Source: Seminavis robusta (taxonomy: Eukaryota > Bacillariophyta > Bacillariophyceae > Naviculales > Naviculaceae). From it: DNA of 64,000 bases. The DNA is taken from contig CAICTM010000113.1 in the NCBI GenBank assembly GCA_903772945.1, positions 52,713 through 116,712 on the forward strand, read 5' to 3'. Of the stretch, positions 42,101 to 54,300 are shown piece by piece. The notes beneath the pieces are model-generated. The model was given only the letters and a program-made list of their open reading frames with translations. It had not been told where the DNA came from and searched no databases. The number at the start of each line of letters is the position of its first letter. Position 1 is the stretch's first letter. The translations under genes were made by a program, and so were the position numbers.

Positions 42101-42196
42101 CATTTTGCCTTTTGCGAAGAATGTGTCCGCAGCCGAACGGTGTGTCCCATGTGTACCACGGAAAACGTCATTTTTAGCAGAGTGAATACGGAATGA
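39104..42196 (+). CDS. Large low-complexity protein with C-terminal RING finger (putative E3 ubiquitin ligase)
   Basis: 1030 aa. Most of the protein is disordered: Asn runs (about 105-125), Gln/Pro stretches, an Asp/Glu run (DDDDDDDEEDD, about 485), and a charged coiled-coil-like segment (about 780-850, ELKRQWKERERQRVQMAQFE). At the C-terminus, GPCCVCHRRERTHIAMPCMH, then FCEECVRSRTVCPMCTTENV, has C3HC4 spacing of a RING-HC finger (about 983-1020), as in MULAN/XIAP-like E3s. Transfer of ubiquitin to unknown substrates is inferred from the RING alone. A (GAAT)n repeat follows the stop (42190-42217). Confidence 0.85.
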   Translation: MILTQPSHRRGQQSVIKEGGRNHHHSSDNWSDQEVAADSSSSCYSRDSSSISSARRRHNSNNAKRISNTTSQNTTNSKPPMIPEKVHHRVSSLRQSSYKSLNNNNNNNNHNSNNNKSSSRHHHKNASSGKSHNVESEVFLRNPKTGGFDYTPAVQDYEHHLKTVDLDRHTSSSSHLKLKQRRSFQLLEDDEGDQDDETTLHDSTVYTSYTRKPLLNKENNHAQQSQSQQHTSSSSSGSILEAQQQQAPAKSHKKSPLSLLSPRSKTSFKQYFSTKAHKTPNNPQPLSSKVDKGGSTTAPPSVTPSPPRQKKGSILKQLKCMAATAVASPPKNISSSQQTRQPVVTPEPQLEQEPPPQQEPPQPQRQASHDTQSVATSTPEEFMEPRTNLDELEQQSPAVVSRQIMDMLIMNSISTRQQQQQGYRDRIQSLAAASTHSMMPTPPRTGRSPPAISTVQSSLSSTSTFCEHSLMDNVVDEEDDDDDDDDEEDDILSPRRRNTTNNKNNNTKKTSSPFYTASVASSCLDFSFSTVGPQSTLCNGKSPEQDWSFDAVSPVTPSALFCGGMLSPAEMSASLLNTTMDDSCLLADSSGFDADFERTFGEDTVTTLDHVAVCQESWQSSGAMLLTEAGLKRHDEKRLQLEHVEPLTLRQQNGAGKLEKEVLQQKVERLQAKELQKQADASLEEERAARRRKRRQHQVPQQPLQPLQQQQQQEDRSTCDDVPTKERESPCTPSKRSSPPRNNHHNNNNATPVQRHVNSMSPQTSTGPSPPPHAATSTKKASFFKRVFQKKPGAEELKRQWKERERQRVQMAQFEREEAERIERERIESLRQSYLEKQRQLEACGAKSSKKVIVDVDNVPPSPPAIIKRNVDVDDLSSSPDEAPNNNNNTSAEVDVDDVIAEDCAIFISSSPLDAYLANSKNTNNKSNSNKNNKIRAQRYKFDDADVHNHHNNHNKDQASTSTVVSGTATSTATTQMSGLGPCCVCHRRERTHIAMPCMHFAFCEECVRSRTVCPMCTTENVIFSRVNTE

Positions 42197-42355
42197 ATGA
42201 ATGAATGAATGAATGAAACGAAGGAAATGTAATGGAAGCAATCTTCTTATAATAGAAGAATAAAAAGTAGCAGTAGTAGAGGCAGTTTGTTGGCACCGAT
42301 ATAATAGAATAGAAAGATCATCCTACTAGTAGTGCAATTAGAGTTACCCCGCTTG

Positions 42356-45300
42356 TTATTGAGTAATGAAACCAAGCATGCTGCCTCGTCGTTCCAAGAT
42401 CTGAATTGTGGTGCGACGGATGAGCTGGGTGGTCTCCACCACTTCAGGGCTGTCCTCTTCCAGAAGTGCTTTCCTGATGTTCAGAGAGCGCTTGTACTCA
42501 TGCAGCGCCCCAGCATAGTCACCATTGCTATACATAGTCAGTGCCACAGCATCATGACCAGCTGCAAGGTCGGGATGATCCTTTCCGAGCATGGCTCCCA
42601 TCACATCCAATCCTCGACGAAACAAAACGACAGCCAGGTCATGCTGATTCCTCTCAAACAACTCTTCGCCAGCGGTGCTGTATATCAGCACCAACTCCTG
42701 ATCCATAGCTTCGGATGACGATTCAATCGATGCGAGTGCACCATCATGGAGTTCTGTTGCTTCCTCGTGACTCTTCAAGAACGATGCCACCACACTCATG
42801 TTGGCGTAGGTACGTGCAATTTTGACCGGACTGGATCCAATGGTTTCTTGGTACACCCTCAACGCATTTTGATATTGCTCCATGGCGTCATGCAGTCGGT
42901 ATTGACGCCGCAATATATCACCGTGACAGTTGTATGTGATTGCTAGAGAGGGGTGGCGTTTTCCCAGCACTGATTCTTGGATTGTGCGACACTGGTTTAT
43001 CATCAACAATGCCTGTTCGACATTGGACTCTTTCAAGCTGTTTGCCATCACGTAGTAACAAAAGGCAATGTCCGGGTGGTTCTTTCTTTGCCAGATACCC
43101 TCAAGCGCTGCCAGCGAACTGCGTGCCATTTTCAAACCCTGCTGCCTTAGAGCCTCCAGGTTGCTTTCGCCGAGCAGCATGGCAATGTGAGCACGTGTAA
43201 AAGCTGCCTCGCGATGTTTTTCTAGGTGTTCCTGCATGGCCAAGCATTTCTGCATCTCTGCAATGGCCTCATCACTGTCACCCATCTCTCCCAGCAGTTG
43301 ACCCACAAGGAAATAAGTTGATGACGTGTCCGCATCGACTCCCCCAACTCTTTCTCGGATGCGCATCGCTCGAAGGTACATCTCCATTGAACTCTTGAGC
43401 ATTCCTCGAGAGAAAAGTGTTCGACCCAGGTCAGTGCAAGCGTCAGCAACATCCAAGTGGGCTTCACCTTGGATTGCAACTTTGAGTGACAAGCACTTGT
43501 TGAACATGTTGTGAGCGGAAGGCAAGTCACCGTACTTTTCGTATATATCTCCAACTTGCTTCAGAAACTTGCAATAGTCCAATCTGGCAGTTTTGTCTGT
43601 GACTATGTCAGTCTCCGATCCCATAAGAGAATCACCCTCAGGGCCCAATCTGCTGTTGTCGAGCTCATTACTTTCTCGTAGCTTGACTAAGGAGTCAATG
43701 ACTTGTCTCACCCAAAGCCGAAGCCTATCCCGGACTAACATGTTGACTTCATCAAAACCGATCCGTTCCCGAATCAGCTGTAGGATCCTTACACGATCCT
43801 GCTCCACCGACGCCTTTGCCTTCTCCAAATCCACGTTATTCAAAGCTTCATAAAGGGAATCAATCCCATGCTCATATCCAAAAGAAGAGAAAAGGTCTAT
43901 ACCCATCCGGTCATGCTCGGCTGGTGGCATCACAATTGAGACTTCGCAGCCGCTGTAGTAGGCCATAAAGCACTCGAAAACACACCAGACCCTTTGTAGA
44001 TTTTCAGGATCGCTCCATGGGCGCATCATGATCAAGACACGACCAATGCCCAGCACCCTGCGTTGAAATTCTTTGAGTGCACAAACGTAGCCAACAAGCA
44101 CAATTAGTCCATTGAAAGTGAGGAGACAGGGCAAATACAGATGAAATAATGCACCTACCATTTTCAAAATCTACCGACGAGTCTGCACTGTCCATTCCAG
44201 ACTTGCCAACCTCCGAGTCGTTGGACTTTTCAACAACTCGATGCTGATTCAGGCATAAGCAGCAGATCCAAACATAAACTCTCTTGGGGTCATACTTATT
44301 TTTCTCGCAATACCAGACAAGAGTTTCCACTACATTTTTGACAGAATAACTCCACGTCCAGCTGAGCATGTGGTTGGCTAGCCCCACATGGTCCTGCCCT
44401 TTGAGACAATGCACATAAGCGGCTCCCAATCTGCCGTCAATTGGGCAGATGGTGGATTTCCCTTGTTCACGCACAAACCCTGTTGCCTTTTGGAGGTTTT
44501 CAATTTCGTAGAACTTGGAACCACTTTTCAGACCCCTGGTTTTCTTGACTTGAGGCAAGAAGAAGTTCTCGAGATGGTGAACGCTCACACCAAGGAATCC
44601 AGGCTTATCAGCAAAGGATATGTCCAAATACCGAGGTACGGTTAGCACTGCGTCGTCGCTGATTGAATCGGTTTCATCACCTGATGATGCATCTATATGC
44701 TGAGCACTCGAAAGCCTTTTGCGGCCAAGGGCATCATCTATCAATAGCCGTGCCGTTTCCTGGTTCTGCATGTTGAGAGTCATGGTAGGGCAGTTGGGAT
44801 CCGATGTAGAAATCTTCACATACGCCTTCGTTTGAGGCTTGCAATCAATGACGACATCCCAAGTCCAAGAAGTTGCGTTGCACACAAGACCAAGTGAATT
44901 GGCGTGAAGTATCCCCGCGTTGCCATTTTCTTGGACGTAGTTATAGGAAGTGGGCTCGAGCTTGAACTCCATGGCTGCATTCACCTTGTTCGAAGCTCTT
45001 GCTCTTATTCGTTGGGCCTCGGAACGATGATTCTCAAGAAACTTGACGCAATTCAAGGAGCCTTTTTTCAATTCGAAAGATAGCTCCACCGAGGGGTCCA
45101 GTAAGGATACTACTAAAGCCACCGCCAGACGCAATTCATCGGAGGTGTTTGCCCAGTCCGAAAAGATGTCCAGAAGGCAGCTGAGGCCGTTGCTGGAAAC
45201 ATCTCTTTCCCCAATATCTGAGTTGCGCTTGAGCAATGAGAAAAGTAGCAAAGCAGCGTCAAGCATTCTGCATGTTCGGGCACGCAGTAAACCCAATAGC

Positions 45301-48300
45301 CTGGTGACATCCTTTTCTCGGTAGAGATATTCCAGGTCCAGGTTTGAGGTGGTCATTTGCTTGCTTTGTTTCACATCATCGTCGCAGGTCAAACTTTCCC
45401 TAGTGGTGCCACTTCGAGCGAAATCGACTTTAGCAACCTGATTGGGAGAAGCGGATCTTCGAAAGATGTCCAGTGCCCACTCCAGTTCCTGCGATGGGAT
45501 TTCGACACCATTCACAGTAAAATCTCTGCCTCCACACGCCTCCAAGACTCTAAGAATCTCACTTGTCTCATCAAACGGTCTGGGTGAGGCCGACTCATCC
45601 CCTCCCGGCATGATGTATGCTAATGTCAGAGCTGCAGCAACCTTCAGCTCGGCGCTTCCATCAGCGAACACTATGTCAACCAACCGTGTTGCAATGCCGT
45701 AGTTGTGCATCAAAGCTCGTTGCGTGGGGCTAGTTTTGGCAATCTTCATCAGCGATACGACTGCATCAAGCTTTCTTTCCTCGTTGTTGGATTTCAGAAA
45801 ATGCAGGTAGGGTTCAATGCTCCAAGCTGCCAGGCCAACGTTCTTGTCTCTCTTCACTGCTGGGCCAGAAATTGTTGCTTTTGACTTGCTGGAAACTAGA
45901 CGGGTTTCTCTTGTGTCGTGCGCGTCAATGTGATTGAAATAGTTCCTGGCTTGCGAAGACACATATATCAGAGCTTGTGGGCTCATTTCTGTTCCTCCAA
46001 TCATGATTTCACGCTTGTTGTCTTGCAAAAAGTCCAGGATCCTCATGATTTCTTGTCGCTTTTCTTTGTTGAGGGCAGGGATCTTTTGAGGGTAACAAGA
46101 CCGGAGCAAATATGCCAGTATCAACGCTACGGCTGTTCGGAGCTCTCGGTCCCGTTCCGATGTGTCTCGAAAGATGGAAAGCAAGTAGTGGAATGAATCC
46201 ATCGAGACCATGCATTCCCTGGCATTGGCATCATGCTCGACCGATTTCATCAAATCTACAGCCAATTGTAGTTGCCTTGGAGGATCATCGGTGCAGGTGG
46301 ACACTGCTTTGAGGTGGGCGGCAAAGTGTTTCCAGTTGGTGAGCACGGATCGAGCCCTGGTCACCATACCGGGACGAGCGAGCTTGGGAGGAGCCTTCTT
46401 TGCATGTCCCGATTTCTGTTTGCCGCAGGCTTGACAAACCGCCACGTCCAAGGGATTCTCTTTGAGTGGACAGAATGCACACGCCCAAAACTTGAACGTG
46501 GCGACGGGAGGAGCGACATGCACCGGTCCTCGCGCTAGCAGTGACCGTGCCTTTTCACCGGCATAGACAATGCCTTGGAGCGACATTTGCAAATCGACGG
46601 CGGGTCGTTTCGCCACCCCCGTGCCGATTGGCTGGTACACGGTAAGATCTCCCGTGGCGGAACAGAGAAACTCGACGCAATCTCGAATGGCCTGTTTTTG
46701 AACGTCGTCCGCCGCGATCAACAGGCTGTCAGAACGCAGCAACAAGGCGACGAGCATGGCACACACGGTACGCGTTTCGCGATCACTCGAAGGGGTCGCA
46801 TAAAAGGTCTCCAGGAGACACGGCACGGCGGGAACGATCTTGTCTCCCAGCGTGGCGTCCGTTTCGACAGCGTTGATCAAATACACCACAATCGTCACTT
46901 GGAGCTGCGGATACTGCCACAATTCATTCTGTTCTTGCGTTGTTAGCATGTCGATCAACTTGTCCGTGGCTTGTTGCTGTCTGTGTGATTGAATCGCCGC
47001 AAAGAGGTCATCATAGTAGTCCGTTTGTGATGACATCCTTCGGCCATCCCAACATCGTTTGGCAGCTCCCACAACGTATCGAATTTTGGTGCTGGGTATT
47101 CCGTCTTTCTCGTCTAGTGCTTGATCGAATAAGGAACCCTGGATTTGGTCTTGGTATTTGTGGACGTGTTGCAGCGGGCGGTGGGAGCAGAGGAGATAGG
47201 CCAGAATCATACCGGCTAGCGGACGGTGGTTCCATGATGACAGTGTTTCCAGTAAGGGTTGCAGGGCAGTTGGTCCGAGTGCGACAGCTTGGTTCCGTAA
47301 ACTTTCGTCTTGCTCAACAAACCCCATCAATGCCTCCAAGACCACAACCGTGTTGTCCCCCCTTTCATTCTTGTTCACGCAATAATCGGACATCCATTGA
47401 AAGAGACCTGACACGTCTTGTTGTTGGATGAGGGACAGAAAGCTGTTGTACTCGACTACTGGCGCCGACTTGAATTTCTGGGGCGCTGCATTGGTCTTGT
47501 CGCGGGAAGGCGAATGTTTCCTTCGTGGAGATCTACTACGACTGACGTTGCGTTTTTGGGGGAGTTTGGAATTGGGTTTGGAGTCATGATCGTTGCGGAA
47601 TGTCTGGGCAAGCTCGATTGCAGTCTTCAAATAGTGTTCCAACATGGATTGGAATGGTTTCTTGGATGATGAACTACTATTTTCCGTGCACCAACTGTAG
47701 GAAAGCTGATTCTTTTCTGTGTCCCATCCCAGACAACCGCCCTTGCCGGGTCGTTGCAAGTACGTGAAATTCAGTTCCATCGCTTGTTGCAGCAGACTTT
47801 GGAAGTTTGCCTTGTCGTCGTCGCCACAGGCGAACCATGTGGAAAAGCAAAAGCACGAGGATCGTCCAGGAGAGCTCTCCACAGAGACGACCCTGCCGCC
47901 ATGGTCAAACGTGGCGTGTCCGTACTTGCTCAACAAATCGAGGATTTCGTCAGGCTTGGGCGGGCTGATGGCAGCCGGTTCCTCCTTCTTTTTGATTACA
48001 GTTGGCGGCTCCACTAAATTATTGCCCTTCGCAGACGTCCGCTTGGCAACCTCCGTCGTGTCTCGCGTCGTGCCACAGACTTGACACGCCAAGAAATCGG
48101 GTGGGTTCTCTAGAGTGCAAACAGCACAAGCCCATGGCTTCTGCGCCGCCTTGGCTACATCTTGCCATGAGCCGTCACTTCCATTGTCGTCCGACATGGT
48201 TGTGTTTGTGTTGGTATCGTGGTAGTGGGTCGTCTGCTGGAAGCTTCCTTTACGAGGCAGCTGTAAACTAATGGGAGTTGCTGCTGGGACTTTTGTTGTG

Positions 48301-50489
48301 GTTGTTGTTGTTGTTCTGGATGTTACCGGTACTGATCGTGATTGCTGTTCATGATTCCGAGTGCTCTTTTCCTCTGTGTGTGGGAAGATCCATTGCGGTC
48401 CTCTAAACCCCTGTAAACCTTGCGGTACCGCTGTACTTAAGGTTCTCAATTTTTCCGTGTTTGAAGCGTCGGCACTCCGTGATTGGGTGGGAATCGGGGC
48501 CCGAAGGCAGATTTTGTTTTCGTTTGGATCACGTTGACCTCTGCTGAGGCTCATCATTGCTGCCCTCTCATCGGTTGACCATTTTTTCTCGGGTTGGCCT
48601 TTAGTCTCTGCCATGCTTGGCGGAACGTCGGGCAGAGCGAATCGAAGCTCTTCCATTTCAGCCTCAGTGAACGTGTGGGCAGAACTTGCTTCCGTTGTCG
48701 GCTGCCAATAAGCAGGAAGGGTTTCACCAAGGATCTCGGCATGGATCGCCTTGTCCTCCACTTGAGCTTCACTGATGAGTTCCGTCCCCGCCTTGTTGTC
48801 AGTCGAAATTTCAGGATGCTCGTCCTTGTTCATATGGTCGACTGATTCCATTTCAGCAATCTTCTCCTCCTCTATGATGGCCGGACTCTCTGGCAAGATT
48901 TGAGTCTCGGCAGTTTGGTTGTTCCTCACAGCCTCCATGTCATTCTGCTGATCCTCAAGGCTTTCGAGCGGTTTCCGTCGCCTCATAGGTTCTTCGCGGT
49001 CTTGACGATCCTGCCCAGAACAGACTTCTGAAGGAGAACCACTTTGACCAGCGGACCCCTCATCATCGCCATCATCGTCGTGGCTGTCGTCACTGTCGCT
49101 GTCGGTACTGGCGTCCGTGAAGATCATGGACTCGTCATCGCTATCAAAGCTGCTTGTGCCATCACTTGGATAGTCAATGTAAGCACGTCGAACAGCGGAA
49201 TCGGATTTCTTTCCTCCGTTTCCTCTTTGTTTCTTCTTTGTGCTTCGCTTCTTTCTGCTACATGTACTACCAGACCCTCCTCCGCTGCCGTTGTTGCTGT
49301 CTTCCATTTGATGATCCCCGTCACGGCAAGGCTTATTGTCTCTGCCACCAGAGCTGCCACTATCATCATCATCAACATCACTTTCGGTGTCATCTTCTTG
49401 GTCTCTCCTGCGCTTGTTACGTTTCTTGCACTCTTTGCACACGTGTCTAGCACCAACCAGGTCATGAACGATGCACGCAATGCTGGCTCTGACAAAACGC
49501 TTACCATGTAATTCTCCAAGAACATGGGGGTACTTGTCATCTTTCCAGTCCAAAGGTATGTATCCTGAGGGTAGTGACTTAGTCAGCCTGTCTTCTAGGA
49601 CCCAAAAAGATACGTCTTCGTTGAGCCTTTGGTGGCCTGGAATCCATTCAAAGACAAACTTGAGAAACTCTTGGAGTTTGAGCAAGTCATAGGGCTGATC
49701 CACTCGAGGGTTTGTACATGCCTTGATAAAGACGCGCTGGTTCTTATAGAGTTTTGACAACTCATTCAAGTTTTCGTCTTCTTTTTTAAAGTCGTGTTTC
49801 AGAATTACGGCGCTCTCAAGATGCTCCAGAGAGATTGATGGACTGGCTGAATTTGAGGAGGAGGCCACCATGTGGCCATTCCTACGCATCTCTCCAATCT
49901 GTGTTTGCAGTTGCGCAATTTGGGCCTGCTGCAGTGCCACCTGTTGCGCTAAAAAGCGCTGTTCTTCGGGTGGTGGCTGTTGCGGCACTGCATGCGGCAA
50001 GCAATGATCAGTTGACTGGGGACCACGATATGGATGTTGCAGGAAAGATGGCGGACCGGGAGGTCTTGCCGGTGGTTGTTTGTAGGCATGTTGGTGACAA
50101 CCACCAGAAATTGAGTTTCCCCATTGAGCTTGGATGAGTGGATTCCGCTGATGTGCCGCATTTGGTGCCTGCGGTTGTTGTTGTTGTGGGGAAAAGAATC
50201 GAGCTGGAGGGGGCGCTTGGTATTGAGCCGGAGGGGGTGCTTGGTAATAAGCCAGCACCGGAGGCGGTGCGTGGGATTGTTGTTGGGCAAGAAGGTTTTG
50301 CGGGTCGACTGCCTGTCTTGCAGCAACTTCCGCGGCTCTGACAGTCTCTTGCTCAGTGAGCAAGGAATACGAGCTGTCACCACTACTATCGCTGCGCTCC
50401 AGAGGCTGGTATGGGTCCATTGACATCTTCAGAGACGCATTGACGATCGAGGATGCTTTCTTGTGCCAAGAAGAAAATTGTGTGCTCAT
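42356..50489 (-). CDS. Giant scaffold: N-terminal module, RanBP2 zinc fingers, ARM-like modules, TIR/HET-like domain, TPRs
   Basis: Exons 50489-44159 and 44070-42356 join in frame (88-bp intron, GTAGGT...AAAG) to about 2681 aa. In order: Gln/Pro-rich start; a module (about 260-350) shared with the next gene upstream; acidic/basic linker; RanBP2-type zinc finger WACAVCTLENPPDFLACQVC (about 785); a possible CesT-chaperone-like segment (about 842-960); ARM-like modules of about 130-170 aa, five in all, each with an AVALxLAYLL-type helix, from about 1015 to 1850; a second zinc finger, WACAFCPL...CQAC (about 1333), between modules 2 and 3. Next is an algal domain STICPIDGRLGAAYVHC...YVWICCLCLNQHRV (about 2005-2080), continuing after the intron as RVWCVFECFMAY, then about eight TPR/kinesin-light-chain-like repeats (about 2250-2670). 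RVWCVFE resembles the WCxxE of TIR domains. Likely a cytosolic signalling scaffold; NAD cleavage is only an inference. Confidence 0.85.
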
Positions 50490-51362
50490 TTATTTCCATG
50501 TCCATGCTATGGTGCGGGCCCAATCCATGTGGACTCACGACTGGAGATTCAAGATCGCGAATAAGCGAAAGATTTTGGGATTTCGTGGGGAGGACAATTT
50601 ATTTTGACAGGGAACTGTTAACTGTAAGTCGAGTCCTGGTGTGACAGATGCTTTCTTTTCATCGGGACCACCCTCGTTCAAGAATCGTTGCGTTCACCGT
50701 ATGAAACGACTTTTGGGATCTTCTACTGATGGCTATGGGGAGCACCTTCGGAACAGCTTTCGAGGAGCTACATCGCCCAGCGTTTAAATACATGTACCAC
50801 TACAGCACCGCAGCGTACAAGTAGCAAAAGGAGCTGACCTCAGTTCAAGGCTAGCCAGATAAGTGGTTCCTTCTAATGGTCTTTGCGATGGTTGCTTGCT
50901 CTGGTTGCTTCGCGGAAAGGATGATGGATGATGGATGGAAAACTGGCTACGAAGAGTGACTTCTCCTGTTCGCTGGCTAGTAGTTTGCTGGCTAGCTGCC
51001 AGCCAGCTACGATTAGTGGATACAAATCGTTTCTTATTAACCTGTATGGTAACGACTCTTCTTCTTGTTACTCAGCCTCTTGTGGGCTTACAGTAGAACA
51101 TGCATCATGTATGCTTTGATTCTTTCTGGTTTGGTTTGTTTCTGAAGTTTGCTTCTCTGGATTCATGTATAATGGTTTGGTTTGTGTGTCTAGTTGGACT
51201 GGCAATGCTGCAGCAGGTTCATGGTGGCGGGTATCTCGTGGACGCACGTACAGTATCGTGTCGAAGACAAACCAAGCCATCAGGGGGTCTGCAAAGCCGG
51301 GGATACCTTTGAAGGCAATCAAGCTCGGTGCGCAATGCTCAAGCTTTGGCTTGTCCGACTTG
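50490..51362. other. Intergenic region between two same-strand genes
   Basis: About 870 bp. A minus-strand frame at 51068-51442 overlaps the next gene's 3' end in another frame and is not called. Upstream promoter of the giant gene presumed; no motif identified. Confidence 0.45.
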
Positions 51363-54300
51363 TCACAGTGCAGACTTTCGCCTTTCGACCTCATTCCAAA
51401 TCTCCTGCACAGTGGGTGCCCATTTGACAACAAGGGTTCCATTTTTCACTTTGGACAACCAGCCACGATAATGAGCAATAGTGTAAATGCCAACAGTCTC
51501 CCGGGGATTGGTCCTTAGATGTTGTCTCATGGCCCCAACAATATCAGATTGTTCATCGAATGTGCGCTTTGTCTCCTCCCAGGCATTGCCTGCCGCAATG
51601 TTCCAGACGACCTTGGTCCTTCCACGAGTGTTTTCCCATTCGACGTTTTCCGGGTAGTCACGCTCATGGTGACCGAGGACAAGATCAACGGCACTGCAGT
51701 AGCTTCTGTGGCCCGCTTCACCAGATGTCCACCCTTGGTCTCTGGTTGACACCTTCACTTGAATCTCATGTGGCTGGAAGAATGGATTGTGTGGGACAGT
51801 CAGTGACATGTACATGGAGCGGTCATGTTCCCGCCCTCCATAGAATCTTTTGGAACTGGCACTCTGATCAATGGTTCCAACAAACTCGAATATCTTCACC
51901 CAGAGCGCCATCTCATCAATCAGTGGTGCTGCCATGACTACCTGAACATACGCTTCTGGGAGGCCACCCCCAGCCAATGCGGGTACTACAAACCTCTCCG
52001 CCAATACATCTGCCCATTCGTCGTCCTCCGTGGCAGAAGATAACTTTCCTGATTCTGACTTGGCGAGTGCCGTCGGCACTTCGACATCCATGGCAACCTC
52101 GTCTTTGCTTGGTGCAAGCTGAAGAAGTTGATCTGTTTGACTGCTCAGATCCACGGGAGCAGTAAATGCTCCAACGACAGGGCCCATGGTAGTAACACCT
52201 GCCACACCATTCTCACTCATTCCGCTTTGCAACCACGAACTCTGGGAAGTCTGTGTCAAAGTCCACCGATTCCCGGGGTCAAACTTCAAGAGGTTGATCA
52301 GGACCTCCAGTGCATCAGGCGAGATCCCAAGATTCGCCTTTGCCATCGCAAGTATATCCTTCTCGGTGTCTGGGAGATTGCCACCCTTGCTCTCTGGCGA
52401 ACTTTCAAACCAATCAACGATTTGCTGGCTAAGACTTGGCTGAAGTCCTTCCGCCATAACAAATACGCGAAACCGCATGTCGTATGGATGAGGAAACTGG
52501 TAAAGAACATTCCCAGTGAGTATGGTGTAAAGTGTAACTGCTGCACCCCAGAGGTCGGCGCTGGCTCCATCGAAGGAACCATTTAGGAAGACTTCGGTAG
52601 GTTGGCACGCAAAGTTTCCAGAAGAGCCCTGTCCGACGATAAGGTTGCGACGACCACTACTGTCTCTTGGGATTCGAATGGCTGCCGAGAAATCGGTGAG
52701 TACCAGTTGATTTCCCAGGTACAGGAGATGCCTAGGCGAGACATCACGGTGGCAAACACCGTGACGATCGAGATACTGCAGAATCTGAATGATATTCACG
52801 AATACCCGTCTTGCCTCTGTCTCCGAGAAGCCAGTGCCCCAAGGAATGTTGTCCATCAGGGATCCTGTGTGACTATAAGGGGTCACAACAAAGACGAATT
52901 GGCGTGTCTCTAGGGCTTCGATGCAGGGCATCACGTTGACACCATCGCCAAGTTGCTGAAGATATGCAATATCCTTGTAATGATCTTTGGACCCACCCGC
53001 ATCAAGGAATTTTCGGACTGCAGCTTTGTTGATCTTCTTGATGGCAACAAACTGTACATTGCAAGGATCCGGTTCTTGGAAGACACAGTCCCCACTCTGT
53101 GTGGAGGATTTGTCGCGGGGGAGAACAAAGGCAACCTCAACCTGGCAGTGACTGTCCAAGAGTATGCTTGCCTTCCCACAGAGATTGTAAGCCTGATCCG
53201 GGTTGTGGGTTTTCACAAGGAAGACTCGCTCAAGTTGAACGGTATCTCCGCCTTGTTTGTGGATCATGACACTTTTGCCACTTTCTCCGTGCGCAATGAT
53301 TGGGTCAAAGACGTTTGGTGGTGGGTCCTTGGCTGTGGTTGTTGTCCACTTGTCCGTCACAGAGTGGTGAGACTCCATCAGTGACACCGACCCCTGGCTG
53401 GGAATGTTGCTCTTGCTGGTAACATCGTTGAGGCGAGACGATAGATCCATTGGACAATCACTGTCTATGCTTTGTGTGTCGGTGTCCGCTGCGCAACTAT
53501 CAAAGGCTCCCATATGCGCTTTGAGCCCTACACCAGAAAAGTGAAAGTTAGCTGCCAGTTGATCCAATGATACAGAATAGCAATGCGATACTACTCACAC
53601 TTGCTGGGTACTCCCTCAGCGCCACCGTCTGTCCAGCTATCGTCACTCAGAGACTCATTGGAGAGAACACGGGAAGGAACTGGGGCAGTGGCTCCAGTAT
53701 CGGACAACATGGTATAAGAAGCGTCACTTTGGCTGCTGCCATCGCCCGTTTCACCGTCATCACGACGTCCGCCTTGGCTTCCTCCTCGACCTGTTGCTGC
53801 CGGTGGCGGTGGCCCGCCGCCATGACCGCCATCTTGATTTCCTCCTTGACGATTTCCACGGCCTCCACCGCCTCTGCGGCCTCCACCACCTCTACGACCT
53901 CCACGGCCTCCACCACCCCCGTGGCCTCCACCTCCACCACCCCCTCCATTCGGAGGCCTGGCATTGGTGATATCATGGAGAACACATGCTCGACTCGCAG
54001 GTACGAAATTGATGCCGTTCAGCTGCCAAACGACATCTCTTTGGGTCATATCCTGCCACTCTGGGCGGCGCGGGAGGTATCCGTGAGACCCGGGTAGACC
54101 ACGGCCCAAAACACGGTCTTGCTCTACCCAGACCGAAATGTTCCGTACAGGGTTGGCTTGACCATTTCGAAAGTTGAAGGCATTCGCCAGCATGTCCAAA
54201 AAGGTTACCAGCAAGAAAGCAGCGGCATTAAACACTCGGTTAAGCATTCCCATCTGCCAGATCATATATCGAAAGGTATCCCTGTAGAACAGCGTCAAAT

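Noticed and set aside
51068-51442. Minus-strand 124-codon frame
   Set aside because: Overlaps the 3' end of the kinase-like gene in another frame; no domain.
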